Shown in pieces: positions 18,503-25,919 of a stretch of DNA of 64,000 nucleotides. Position 1 is the stretch's first letter. Each line of letters starts with the position of its first letter. Origin of the DNA: an uncultured Caldilineaceae bacterium (GTDB taxonomy: Bacteria > Chloroflexota > Anaerolineae > Caldilineales > Caldilineaceae); the NCBI GenBank assembly GCA_958295915.1, contig OY282381.1, positions 3,060,722 to 3,124,721 on the forward strand, read 5' to 3'. The notes under the pieces are model-generated. The model worked only from the letters and a program-made list of their open reading frames with translations. It did not search any database and had not been told where the DNA came from. The position numbers and the translations under genes were made by a program.

Positions 18503-18539
18503 ACCAGTGGCCAGTCACTGCAATCTACTGGCCACTGGT
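18503..18539. repeat. 13-bp perfect inverted repeat between ABC ATPase and lipoprotein genes
   Basis: ACCAGTGGCCAGT (18503-18515) and ACTGGCCACTGGT (18527-18539) are perfect inverted copies around an 11-nt loop. They lie in the 165-bp spacer downstream of the MsmK-type ATPase gene and upstream of the lipoprotein gene. No U-tract follows, so the element may be an mRNA-stabilising hairpin or just a dispersed repeat: related CAGTGGCCA tracts recur at 12226, 28224, 30369, 35833 and elsewhere. Confidence 0.75.
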
Positions 18540-18551
18540 CACTGCAGTATA

Positions 18552-19658
18552 CTAGCTGGCCAAAGTCAGCTCTGTCTTGGGATCGAAGATGTGCGCGTTG
18601 TCCATATTAATGGCCAGTTCTACGGCATCGCCGGTGGAAGTCCGTACACGGGGGTCCACACGCGAGATAAACTGCTTGTTGTCCGACGTCAGGCAGTAGA
18701 GAAAGATCTCATTGCCCATCAGTTCGGTTACATCCACTTGGGCGTCCAGATCGGACTCAAGAATCTGCGGGGGCGCATACTCCTTGGCGTGGATGTCCTC
18801 CGGACGGATGCCGAAGATAATCTCGTTGCCGATGTGAGGGCGCCACTCTACCGATTTCTCTCCCGGCACATCCAGCCGGAAGCCGCCGGTATTGACTTCC
18901 ATCCTGCCGTCGCTCTCCGTCAGGGTGGCATCGAAGAAATTCATGCTCGGGCTGCCGATGAAGCCGGCCACAAATATATTGGCTGGGTGATCGTACAGGT
19001 TCTGAGGCGAATCGACCTGCTGCAGAACGCCGTCTTTCATCACCGCAATGCGGGAGGCCATCGTCATCGCCTCCACCTGATCGTGGGTCACGTAAATGAA
19101 GGTGGTGGCCAGGCGCTGATGCAGTTTGGAGATCTCGGCACGGGTCTGTACCCGCAGCTTCGCGTCCAGGTTTGATAGAGGTTCATCAAAGAGAAATACC
19201 GCCGGCTCGCGCACGATGGCCCGGCCTACCGCCACGCGCTGGCGCTGGCCACCGGACAGCTGCTTCGGCTTGCGATCGAGCAGATGCTCGATGCCCAGAA
19301 TGCCGCCGGCCTCCTTCACCCGTCGCTCGATCTCATCCTTCGGCGTCTTGCGCAGCTTCAGCCCGAAAGCCATATTGTCGTAGACGCTCATATGCGGGTA
19401 GAGGGCGTAGCTCTGGAACACCATGGCGATATCCCGGTCCTTCGGCGGCACATCGTTGACGATGCGGTCGCCGATCAGAATCTGACCCTCAGTGATCTCT
19501 TCCAAACCGGCCAAAAGGCGCAGGCTGGTCGTCTTGCCGCAGCCGGAGGGGCCGACGAAGACCAGAAATTCCTTGTCTTCGACGTGGATCGTCAGATCGT
19601 TCACCGCCACGACATCGCCAAATCGCTTGTAGACATGTTCGTAGGTTACACTTGCCAT
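18552..19658 (-). CDS. ABC transporter ATPase, MsmK/UgpC type
   Basis: ATPase of 368 residues for carbohydrate or glycerol-phosphate type importers. It has Walker A GPSGCGKTT (~38-46), signature LSGGQRQR, Walker B VFLFDEPLSNLD, the H-loop VTHD, and a C-terminal TOBE/MalK-type regulatory region from ~residue 240. The frame stays open upstream to 19967, but homology begins at MASVTYEHVYKRFGDV (ATG 19658), preceded by AAGGAG. The upstream part is repeat-derived and is excluded. ATPases of this class are often shared by several sugar transporters; its place directly before a peptide transporter is unusual. Confidence 0.93.
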   Translation of the reverse strand: MASVTYEHVYKRFGDVVAVNDLTIHVEDKEFLVFVGPSGCGKTTSLRLLAGLEEITEGQILIGDRIVNDVPPKDRDIAMVFQSYALYPHMSVYDNMAFGLKLRKTPKDEIERRVKEAGGILGIEHLLDRKPKQLSGGQRQRVAVGRAIVREPAVFLFDEPLSNLDAKLRVQTRAEISKLHQRLATTFIYVTHDQVEAMTMASRIAVMKDGVLQQVDSPQNLYDHPANIFVAGFIGSPSMNFFDATLTESDGRMEVNTGGFRLDVPGEKSVEWRPHIGNEIIFGIRPEDIHAKEYAPPQILESDLDAQVDVTELMGNEIFLYCLTSDNKQFISRVDPRVRTSTGDAVELAINMDNAHIFDPKTELTLAS

Positions 19659-19705
19659 TTGGGTACATTGCTCCTTTGAAAAGATTGGCTCACAGACAAA
19701 CGCGT

Positions 19706-19724
19706 CGCGCCCTACAGTGGCGCG
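19706..19724 (+). repeat. Palindromic repeat A, single copy
   Basis: Exact 19-nt core CGCGCCCTACAGTGGCGCG upstream of the MsmK-type ATPase gene. Confidence 0.85.
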
Positions 19725-19945
19725 CGACACAACCGTATTTGCCGACGCGCGAGCCCAGATATGCTGTCTTCTTTCCGGCAGAACTGTTCGGTCGCCAGGG
19801 CAGAGGCGAGCAGATACTCCATTCCAACCCGGCGGGACTCGTTGCCAAAACCGCCCGTACAGAAGAAAGCCTGTGAATGAAAGTGATTTCAGGGGCGATG
19901 CAACCGCAAGAGAAAGCGGCAACAAAGCTGTGCGGCACACAACGT

Positions 19946-20064
19946 CGCGCCCAACAGTGGCGCGCAATTGTCGTTACGTCGCGCCCTACAGTAGCGCGCA
20001 ATGTCGTTACGTCGCGCCCTACAGTGGCGCGCAATGTCGTTACGTCGCGCCCTACAGTGGCGCG
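19946..20064 (+). repeat. Tandem array of four repeat A units, 33-34 bp period
   Basis: Cores start at 19946, 19980, 20013 and 20046. Units two to four share the flanks TTACGT before and CAATGTCG after the core, so the whole 33-bp unit is repeated with no unique spacer. Loop variants are CAACAGT (first) and CTACAGT (others); one arm has A for G in unit two. Confidence 0.92.
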
Positions 20065-20254
20065 CAATGTCATGAACCCCGAATCGGGAAAAGGCGCTCT
20101 CCTTTCCTGGAAAGAAAAGTTTCTGGTTTCCGATTTTTCGTTTCGAGTAACTGCAGTTCACCGACTACTGGAAACTAAAAACTGCAGTTGGACGCGAGCG
20201 CCAGTATAGCATGGTGAATCATCCCATGCAAATTGCAGAATTTCGCTTCAAAGT

Positions 20255-20372
20255 CGCGCCCTACAGTGGCGCGCAACATACACCTGTCGCGCCCAACAGT
20301 GGCGCGCAACATACACCTATCGCGCCCTAACAGTGGCGCGCATGTCATTACGTCGCGCCCTACAGTGGCGCG
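20255..20372 (+). repeat. Second repeat A cluster, four copies
   Basis: Cores at 20255, 20288, 20321 (8-nt loop CTAACAGT) and 20354, again at 33-bp spacing, separated by CAACATACACCT-like linkers. Stems are intact in all copies while loops vary. Confidence 0.9.
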
Positions 20373-20471
20373 TTACAACTCTTGCCCTCTTTCCCCATAG
20401 TATGGTAGCTTCTTCTCAAAGGTCAGTTTCAATTCAATGGAACCGCAATCATGACTCCACATTGACGCGCA

Positions 20472-20927
20472 ATGCAACACATACATGACCCCAATCCTCT
20501 GCCGCCGTCGCCTGATGCGAATATGACCGTTCATCTGCCGGACAGCGCCAGGCGCCGAATCGGCCCGGCCTATCTGCGCGCGCTGGAGTCGGTGACCGTT
20601 CCCGATTGCTATATCATCTCCACCGGTCACGGCACTTCCGGGCCGTTCGCCTTCAGCGGCGTGCGCCTGCTCGATCTGGTCGATCTGCACTGGGCCGGCA
20701 GCTGGTCTCTGGTGGAGGCGCTCAGCGCCGATGGCTTCGGCGCCCGCGCCACCCGCGCCGAATTGACCGCCTCCACTGCCCGGCCTATCCTCCTCGCCTA
20801 TGCCCGCGATGGCCAACCCCTTTCCCGCGCCGACGGCCTCGTCCGCCTCATCGTCCCCGACGAAACAGACGACGCTCTGCGACAGGTCAAATGGGTGGCG
20901 CATGTGCGCATCGGCGCTGATAGGTAG
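20472..20927 (+). CDS. Small molybdopterin-oxidoreductase-like protein
   Basis: This 151-residue protein resembles the sulfite-oxidase-type molybdopterin-binding fold. The pattern is FSGVRLLDLVDL near the middle, then LLAYARDGQPLSRADGLVRL, and the end motif LRQVKWVAHVRI. It is much shorter than complete Mo enzymes and lacks an obvious Cys ligand, so it may be a minimal or degenerate member of the family without enzyme activity. It precedes hyuA on the same strand, with one repeat A copy between. A MoaB/Mog-like gene at 38291 shows that molybdopterin synthesis exists in the organism. Confidence 0.6.
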   Translation: MQHIHDPNPLPPSPDANMTVHLPDSARRRIGPAYLRALESVTVPDCYIISTGHGTSGPFAFSGVRLLDLVDLHWAGSWSLVEALSADGFGARATRAELTASTARPILLAYARDGQPLSRADGLVRLIVPDETDDALRQVKWVAHVRIGADR

Positions 20928-20938
20928 TCGCGCCCCAC

Positions 20939-20957
20939 AGTGACGCGCAATACAACA
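20939..20957 (+). repeat. Palindromic repeat A, degenerate copy
   Basis: Loop CCACAGT and right arm GACGCG (one mismatch), in the spacer before hyuA. Confidence 0.75.
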
Positions 20958-20988
20958 CTTGCCTCTTCTGTATTCGGAGAAGTTTACC

Positions 20989-23133
20989 ATGCCCACTACG
21001 TTGGTTGGAATTGATGTCGGCGGAACATTTACAGATTTTGCGCTGCTGGAAGATGGCCGGCTGCGGGTGCATAAGGAGACGACTACGCCGGCCGACCAGA
21101 GCCAGGCGATTTTGACCGGTCTGACCCGCATGGGCATTCTGGCAGCCCCCGAAGGACACCCAACAGCTGACGCCGAACTCGCGCCCCACAGTGACGCGCC
21201 ATACAGCTTTGCGCACGGCACAACCATCGCCACCAACGCTCTGCTGGAGCGACAAGGGGCGCGCACAGCCCTGCTGACCACAGCCGGTTTCGTCGATGTC
21301 ATCGAAATCGGTCGCCAGAACCGACCCCATCTCTATGAACTGCACCAGCGGCGCCCCGCCCCATTGACCCCGCCCGACCTGCGCTTCGAGGCCATCGAAC
21401 GACTGGATATCCACGGCGCTGTCCTTACGCCCCTGGACGAGAAAGCCCTCTATCGCACGGCAGCGGCCATTGCCGCGGCAGAGCCGGAGAGCCTCGCCAT
21501 CTGCTTTCTCTTCAGCTTTCGAAATCCGCGGCATGAACAGCGGGCCGCGCGCATTCTGCGCCAAGCCTGCCCGCGCCTGCCCATCTCTCTCAGCAGCGAC
21601 ATTCTGCCCGAACACCGGGAGTATGAGCGTACGGCCACGACCGTCATTAACGCCTACCTGCGTCCACTGGTGAGCCGCTATCTGGAGCGCCTGAGCGACA
21701 CCCTGGGCGCTCCCATCCGCGTGATGCAGTCCAATGGCGGCGCCATGGGCACGGCCCAAGCGGCTCAGGAGCCGGCCCGACTCGTCCTCAGCGGGCCAGC
21801 CGGAGGCGTCGTCGGCGCATTCCGCCTGGCGCAGCTCGCTATGGCCTCTCCGCCACCGAGTCGCGCCCTACAAGGGCGCGCCATACAGCCTGTGAAAGAA
21901 GGCCAGGGCGCGCGGGGCAGGATCATCACCTTCGACATGGGCGGCACCAGCACCGATGTGGCTCTCTGTCCCCATACGATTCCACGCACCACGGAGAGCG
22001 AAGTAGCCGGCCTGCCCTTGCGGCTGCCGATCATCGACATCCACACCGTCGGCGCCGGCGGGGGCAGCCTGGCCCGGGTGGACGTTGGCGGCGGGCTGCG
22101 GGTGGGGCCGGAGAGCGCCGGCGCCGTGCCGGGCCCGGTCTGCTATGGACGCGGTGGCCAACAACCCACTGTCACCGATGCCAACCTGGCGCTGGGACGG
22201 CTGGATGCCGGGCAGTTCCTGGGTGGTAGCGGAGCATTGGCGCTGGATGTCACCGCCGCAGAGTCAGCTCTTGCCGACTTGGGCGCGCGGCTCGGCGGGC
22301 TATCCGTCCAGGAGGCGGCTCTGGGCGTGGCGCGGGTAGCCAATGCCACAATGGAACGCGCGTTGCGCCGGGTTTCCGTAGAGCGAGGCTACGACCCGCG
22401 CGACTTTATCCTCGTGCCGTTTGGCGGGGCCGGCCCGCTGCATGCCTGCGATCTGGCCGACGCACTGGGCGTGCCCTATATTTTTCTGCCGCCCGCTCCC
22501 GGTGTCCTCAGCGCCTTGGGTCTGCTGATAGCCGATGTGGCCCACGAATCCTCCCAGACCCTGCTCATCGAGGCCGAGAAACTGGCCGCGCGCCCTTCCC
22601 CCCTGCAGGAGAAGATCGCAGCCCTGGCAGAACGGGTGCAGACAGTGCTGACCGCAGAGGGGATCAGCGCGCCGGCTTTGGAGGCATCTCTGGATATACG
22701 CTATCGGGGGCAGAGCTACGAGTTATCCGTCCCCTTGGCGCACCCAGCGACATCCGCGGCCGTGCGCCAATCGATTGAGGCATTTCACGCGGCCCACGCC
22801 GCGCGCTACGGCTACGCCATGCGCGACGAAACCGTGGAGATCGTCACCGTGCGGCTGCGGGGCGCAGGGCCCGGCGTCGAGCTGCATCTGACGCGGGAAG
22901 CGCTCGGCCCGCCAGATGCGAACAGAGCCCGCGTGGGGACAAAACCGATCTGGTTTCGTTCTGACAGCCCGGACGAGAGCGCCTGCTACGACCGCGCCCG
23001 TCTGCGGCCCGGCCATCGTTTCGACGGCCCGGCCATCATTTTTCAGTTCGACACGACGATCATCGTAGCGCCGGGGTGGGCGGCTTGCGTAGACGAACGC
23101 CATAATCTTTGGCTGGCGCGCGCCAACGGCTGA
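20989..23133 (+). CDS. Hydantoinase/oxoprolinase family protein, subunit A (HyuA-like)
   Basis: 714 residues from the ATG at 20989 with GGAGA upstream. It is the ATP-dependent subunit type of N-methylhydantoinase, acetone-carboxylase and 5-oxoprolinase enzymes. It has the N-terminal ASKHA phosphate motif GIDVGGTFTD (7-16), HGTTIATNALLER, the second motif ITFDMGGTSTDVAL, GAGGGSLARVD, and PFGGAGPLHACDLA. Two repeat A copies are translated within it. One encodes APHSDAPY just before HGTTIATNA. The other encodes SRALQGRAIQP between the GAFRLAQLA helix and the ITFDMGG strand, where relatives have a short turn. Both fall between motifs, so function may survive. Partner HyuB is encoded 843 bp downstream. 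The substrate is unknown. Confidence 0.92.
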   Translation: MPTTLVGIDVGGTFTDFALLEDGRLRVHKETTTPADQSQAILTGLTRMGILAAPEGHPTADAELAPHSDAPYSFAHGTTIATNALLERQGARTALLTTAGFVDVIEIGRQNRPHLYELHQRRPAPLTPPDLRFEAIERLDIHGAVLTPLDEKALYRTAAAIAAAEPESLAICFLFSFRNPRHEQRAARILRQACPRLPISLSSDILPEHREYERTATTVINAYLRPLVSRYLERLSDTLGAPIRVMQSNGGAMGTAQAAQEPARLVLSGPAGGVVGAFRLAQLAMASPPPSRALQGRAIQPVKEGQGARGRIITFDMGGTSTDVALCPHTIPRTTESEVAGLPLRLPIIDIHTVGAGGGSLARVDVGGGLRVGPESAGAVPGPVCYGRGGQQPTVTDANLALGRLDAGQFLGGSGALALDVTAAESALADLGARLGGLSVQEAALGVARVANATMERALRRVSVERGYDPRDFILVPFGGAGPLHACDLADALGVPYIFLPPAPGVLSALGLLIADVAHESSQTLLIEAEKLAARPSPLQEKIAALAERVQTVLTAEGISAPALEASLDIRYRGQSYELSVPLAHPATSAAVRQSIEAFHAAHAARYGYAMRDETVEIVTVRLRGAGPGVELHLTREALGPPDANRARVGTKPIWFRSDSPDESACYDRARLRPGHRFDGPAIIFQFDTTIIVAPGWAACVDERHNLWLARANG
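21180..21198 (+). repeat. Repeat A inside hyuA (first)
   Basis: Core CGCGCC-CCACAGT-GACGCG is translated in frame as APHSDA, immediately before the conserved HGTTIATNA motif. Confidence 0.78.
21862..21880 (+). repeat. Repeat A inside hyuA (second)
   Basis: Core with loop CTACAAG is translated as RALQGRA in a segment that appears inserted between the helix and the ITFDMGGTSTD strand. Confidence 0.82.
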
Positions 23134-23138
23134 ACCCT

Positions 23139-23157
23139 CGCGCCCTACAGTGGCGCG
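23139..23157 (+). repeat. Palindromic repeat A after hyuA
   Basis: Exact core 6 bp after the hyuA stop codon. Confidence 0.85.
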
Positions 23158-23171
23158 CAAATCCAACCCTC

Positions 23172-23194
23172 ACGCCCCTTTCGAGCAGAGACGC
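23172..23194 (+). repeat. Repeat B, degenerate copy
   Basis: ACGCCCCT-TTCGAGC-AGAGACGC followed by ATTCAAC. It matches the better copies at 27322, 31906 and 59696, whose arms are GCGCCTCT/AGAGGCGC. Confidence 0.7.
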
Positions 23195-23321
23195 ATTCAA
23201 CCTTGCCGTGCGGGCTATGGTATCATTCGTTTTTAGTTGTCAGTTTCCAAAACTGCAGTCTTTCGTAGTCAGTGAACTGCAGCTACTCGAAACGAAAAAC
23301 CAGAAACTTTGGAGTTGTGCC

Positions 23322-23885
23322 ATGTTGACACCATCTCGCGTCCCACAGTGGCGCGCAATCCAACCTTCCTGGCAACGTCTTCTTCTTTTTCTGCTGCCCC
23401 TGGTTGTGGCTGCCCTTTTGCTTTGGATCCCTGTACGCGATGCCCTGGAGGTCGGTCTGCCCGACGCCGAACCATACGCAGCGGACGTGCCGGCAGGCCA
23501 TCACTGGGTAGCCTTTACTGTGTCTGAGGATGATATCTACCCCACGGACGGAACGACAATTTCTGTGGCCCTTGAATTCGAAACCGTGCAAGGGCGTGTC
23601 GATGCGGACAGCCGTACGCTTGTCTTCGATTTGGAGGACAACGAAAGAGTGCAGGAGCTGGTCGTCATCTGGCCGGATGGCAGAGAACAGCGCTTCTCCA
23701 ACGTCGCGCTGAACGAACTGCACGAGCTGGTCTACCCGCAGACCATCAACGACGCGTTGGCCATGCAGTGGGCTTTGCGCGGCGCGTTTTTCCGTTTCTG
23801 GATCTGGGTCGGCGCTGCCGTTCTGGTGATTCTCTTTGGCTTGCGAGTTCTCTCCTGGGCGCAGACGCAGGAAACGCACGCCTGA
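23322..23885 (+). CDS. Small protein with two membrane helices between HyuA and HyuB
   Basis: The protein is 187 residues from the ATG at 23322, with GGAG upstream. Residues ~4-14 are encoded by repeat A (VPQWRAIQP). A helix follows at ~20-38, then an extracytoplasmic beta-rich domain (~55-150) and a second helix at ~165-182. I recognise no family. The mid part (LVVIWPDGREQRFSNV) resembles the ASPIC/UnbV pattern 'v.WPdG....f..v' seen in beta-propeller-associated domains, but this is weak. The location suggests a membrane-linked partner of the hydantoinase-like pair; that is inference from position only. Confidence 0.65.
   Translation: MLTPSRVPQWRAIQPSWQRLLLFLLPLVVAALLLWIPVRDALEVGLPDAEPYAADVPAGHHWVAFTVSEDDIYPTDGTTISVALEFETVQGRVDADSRTLVFDLEDNERVQELVVIWPDGREQRFSNVALNELHELVYPQTINDALAMQWALRGAFFRFWIWVGAAVLVILFGLRVLSWAQTQETHA
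23337..23355 (+). repeat. Repeat A within the N-terminus of the membrane protein gene
   Basis: CGCGTC-CCACAGT-GGCGCG, in frame 5 codons after the chosen start. Confidence 0.78.
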
Positions 23886-23976
23886 CAAAGGAACCCCCAT
23901 TGTGAATTATTCGTTTTGAGTTTTTAGCAACTGTGCAGTGACTCGAAACAACTGAAAACCAGAAACAAAGACGATA

Positions 23977-25593
23977 ATGTGTGACGCGCAATATAACCCT
24001 CCCGATCCCATCACATTGGAACTGTACCGCCATCGCTTCAGCGGTATCGCCGAGGAGATGGGCATCACCCTGCAGCGCACAAGCTATTCACCCAACATCA
24101 AAGAACGCCTGGATTTTTCCTGCGCGCTCTTTGACGCGTCTGGACGGCTGGTAGCCCAGGCCGCGCATATCCCTGCCCATCTGGGAGCGATGCCGGATAG
24201 CGTCGCAGCCGCCCTGGCGGCCTTCGACGACTGGCAGCCCGGCGATGTCGCCCTTCTCAACGATCCCTACGCCGGCGGCTCCCACCTGCCGGACATTACA
24301 ATGATTTCGCCGGTATTCCTGGCAGAGGCCCAGAGCGCAGAACAAGAGGCGCATTCACCCCACTTCTTCGTCGCCAGCCGTGCCCACCACGCCGATGTGG
24401 GTGGCATGTCGCCCGGCTCCCTGCCCCTCTCCACAGAGCTGTACCAGGAAGGCATTATCATCCCGCCGCTGAAACTCTACGAAGCTGGCGAATTGGTGAA
24501 AGCGGCGCTGCAGCTGATCCTGCGCAATGTGCGCACGCCGGACGAACGCCGCGGGGATCTGGCAGCGCAACGGGCAGCCCACGCAGTGGGAGAGCGCCGC
24601 CTGCAGGAACTGGCGGCCCGCCATGGCATCGATGAGCTGCTGGCCAACGCCGCGCGCCTGCTGGCCTACAGCGAGCGCCTGACCCGGGCTGCCATACGCG
24701 CCTGGCGGCGCGGGCGCTATACGTTCGAGGATGCCATCGAATTTGTCGAGGACGGGCAGACAACCCCTGTGGCCATCCGGGTGACAGCCACCATCGATGG
24801 CGAGATGGTGACGTTCGACTTCAACGACACATCCGCCAGCATCCACAGCTCTCTCAATGCAGTGCTCAGCGTGACCAAATCGGCCTGCTATTATGTAGTG
24901 CGCTGCCTTGTGGGCACAGATGTGCCGGTCAACTCCGGTTGTTTTGCGCCGGTGCGGGTGCTTGCGCCGGCGGGTTGCCTGGTGAACGCGCGGCCCCCCG
25001 CGGCCGTGGCCGGCGGCAATGTAGAGACCTCCCAACGCATTACCGATGCGGCGCTGGGCGCGCTGGCGCAGGCCCTGCCGGACCGCATCGCCGCCGCCGG
25101 CCAGGGCACGATGAACAACTGCACGATGGGGGGCGAAAACGCCGACGGCTCTCCCTGGGCCTATTATGAAACACTCGGCGGGGGGATGGGCGCGCACCCC
25201 CTGGGCGACGGCCTCAGCGGCGCGCACGTTCACATGAGCAACACGCTCAACACGCCGCTGGAAGCCCTGGAACTGGCCTATCCGTTGCGCCTGACCCGGT
25301 ACCACCTGCGGCGGGGAAGCGGCGGCGCCGGCCAACATCGGGGCGGCGACGGCATTGTGCGCGAGTACGAGATTCTGCGTCCGACGACAGTGACAATCCT
25401 GAGCGAGCGGCGGGCGATTCCGCCCTGGGGGCTGGCCGGCGGTTTGCCCGCCGCGCCGGGCCGCAATCTGCTGATTCACGCGGACGGGTCAGAGGAAGAA
25501 CTGCCGTCGAAAGTCACCCGGCGCCTGCGGCCAGGGCAACGCCTGCGGATTGAGACGCCCGGAGGCGGAGGATGGGGAGCCAGTTCGTCTTGA
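23977..25593 (+). CDS. Hydantoinase/oxoprolinase family protein, subunit B (HyuB-like)
   Basis: 538 residues covering the complete HyuB domain: [19 protein letters not shown] near the N-terminus, [14 protein letters not shown] (~85-98), [15 protein letters not shown] with metal-binding His residues, [12 protein letters not shown], and a C-terminal Gly-rich tail. With HyuA it should form an ATP-dependent cyclic-amide or similar hydrolase/carboxylase. No repeat-derived insertion is evident here, unlike in HyuA. Upstream sequence contains pieces shared with 20115-20190 and 23235-23310. Confidence 0.93.
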   Translation: MCDAQYNPPDPITLELYRHRFSGIAEEMGITLQRTSYSPNIKERLDFSCALFDASGRLVAQAAHIPAHLGAMPDSVAAALAAFDDWQPGDVALLNDPYAGGSHLPDITMISPVFLAEAQSAEQEAHSPHFFVASRAHHADVGGMSPGSLPLSTELYQEGIIIPPLKLYEAGELVKAALQLILRNVRTPDERRGDLAAQRAAHAVGERRLQELAARHGIDELLANAARLLAYSERLTRAAIRAWRRGRYTFEDAIEFVEDGQTTPVAIRVTATIDGEMVTFDFNDTSASIHSSLNAVLSVTKSACYYVVRCLVGTDVPVNSGCFAPVRVLAPAGCLVNARPPAAVAGGNVETSQRITDAALGALAQALPDRIAAAGQGTMNNCTMGGENADGSPWAYYETLGGGMGAHPLGDGLSGAHVHMSNTLNTPLEALELAYPLRLTRYHLRRGSGGAGQHRGGDGIVREYEILRPTTVTILSERRAIPPWGLAGGLPAAPGRNLLIHADGSEEELPSKVTRRLRPGQRLRIETPGGGGWGASSS

Positions 25594-25608
25594 ACAAAGA
25601 CATTTGAA

Positions 25609-25860
25609 ATGAGTTCTCAAATGCCCAATAGTCCTATTCGCTGGGTCGAAGGAAAATCGCGCTTGCCTAAGCCTATTATCCCGTTGATTCCAGAACATAC
25701 CTGCTATGTCAAGCCTTTTGCAGGCGCAGGTTGGGTACTATTCGGGAAAGCGCCAAGTCGGGTTGAGGTCTTGAATCATATCGACCAGGAATTAGGTTTC
25801 GTTGACATTTGAAAAAGGGTATCAAAAGCGATCCCTGGTGAATTTCTTTCAGGTACTCGT
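25609..25860 (+). pseudogene. Broken Dam/D12-class DNA adenine methylase fragment
   Basis: The first 67 codons (to the TGA at 25812) encode the N-terminus of a D12-class adenine methyltransferase: WVEGKSRLPKPIIPLIPEHTC and the AdoMet motif PFAGAG, then VLNHIDQEL. The frame then closes. Downstream bases in other frames still resemble the expected continuation (IPGEFLSG, NFFQVL), so a frameshift plus truncation is likely. The remainder is missing at the border of the TnpB element, and no 3' part is found on its far side. The catalytic DPPY region is absent, so the fragment is non-functional. Confidence 0.75.
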
Positions 25861-25892
25861 GTTACGCAGTAGTTGATAAAGCGAGTACAATA

Positions 25893-25919
25893 GGGGAATT
25901 ATATACTTAACTGCACAAG
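25893..25919 (+). repeat. Left terminal inverted repeat of the TnpB element
   Basis: This 27-nt sequence beginning GGGGAATTATATACTT matches the inverted sequence at 27247-27273 at 25 of 27 positions. It overlaps the last codons and stop of tnpB. Confidence 0.88.

Larger units (their letters stand above)
19659..20471. other. 813-bp gene-free region carrying a repeat A array
   Basis: No gene is supported here. The region holds nine copies of repeat A. One is isolated (19706-19724), four are in a 33-34 bp tandem (19946-20064), and four are in a second cluster (20255-20372). A stretch at 20115-20190 resembles sequence at 23235-23310 and 23910-23970 (GTTTCGAGTAACTGCAGTT-like and AAAACCAGAAAC-like pieces). 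Reading frames across the arrays are open in several frames only because the repeat lacks stops. Confidence 0.85.

Noticed and set aside
19659..19967. N-terminal extension of the MsmK-type ATPase
   Set aside because: The frame is open, but it is encoded by repeats; homology and the ribosome-binding site support the ATG at 19658.
19690..20209. Reading frames of 90-150 residues across the repeat arrays
   Set aside because: They consist of RATVGRD/RPTVARN-type units from repeat A, open in several frames at once, without a start context or homology.
19946..20372. CRISPR array
   Set aside because: Repeats are regularly spaced, but the sequence between cores is itself repeated, spacing is 33 bp including a 19-bp core (no room for 30-nt spacers), and no cas genes are present.
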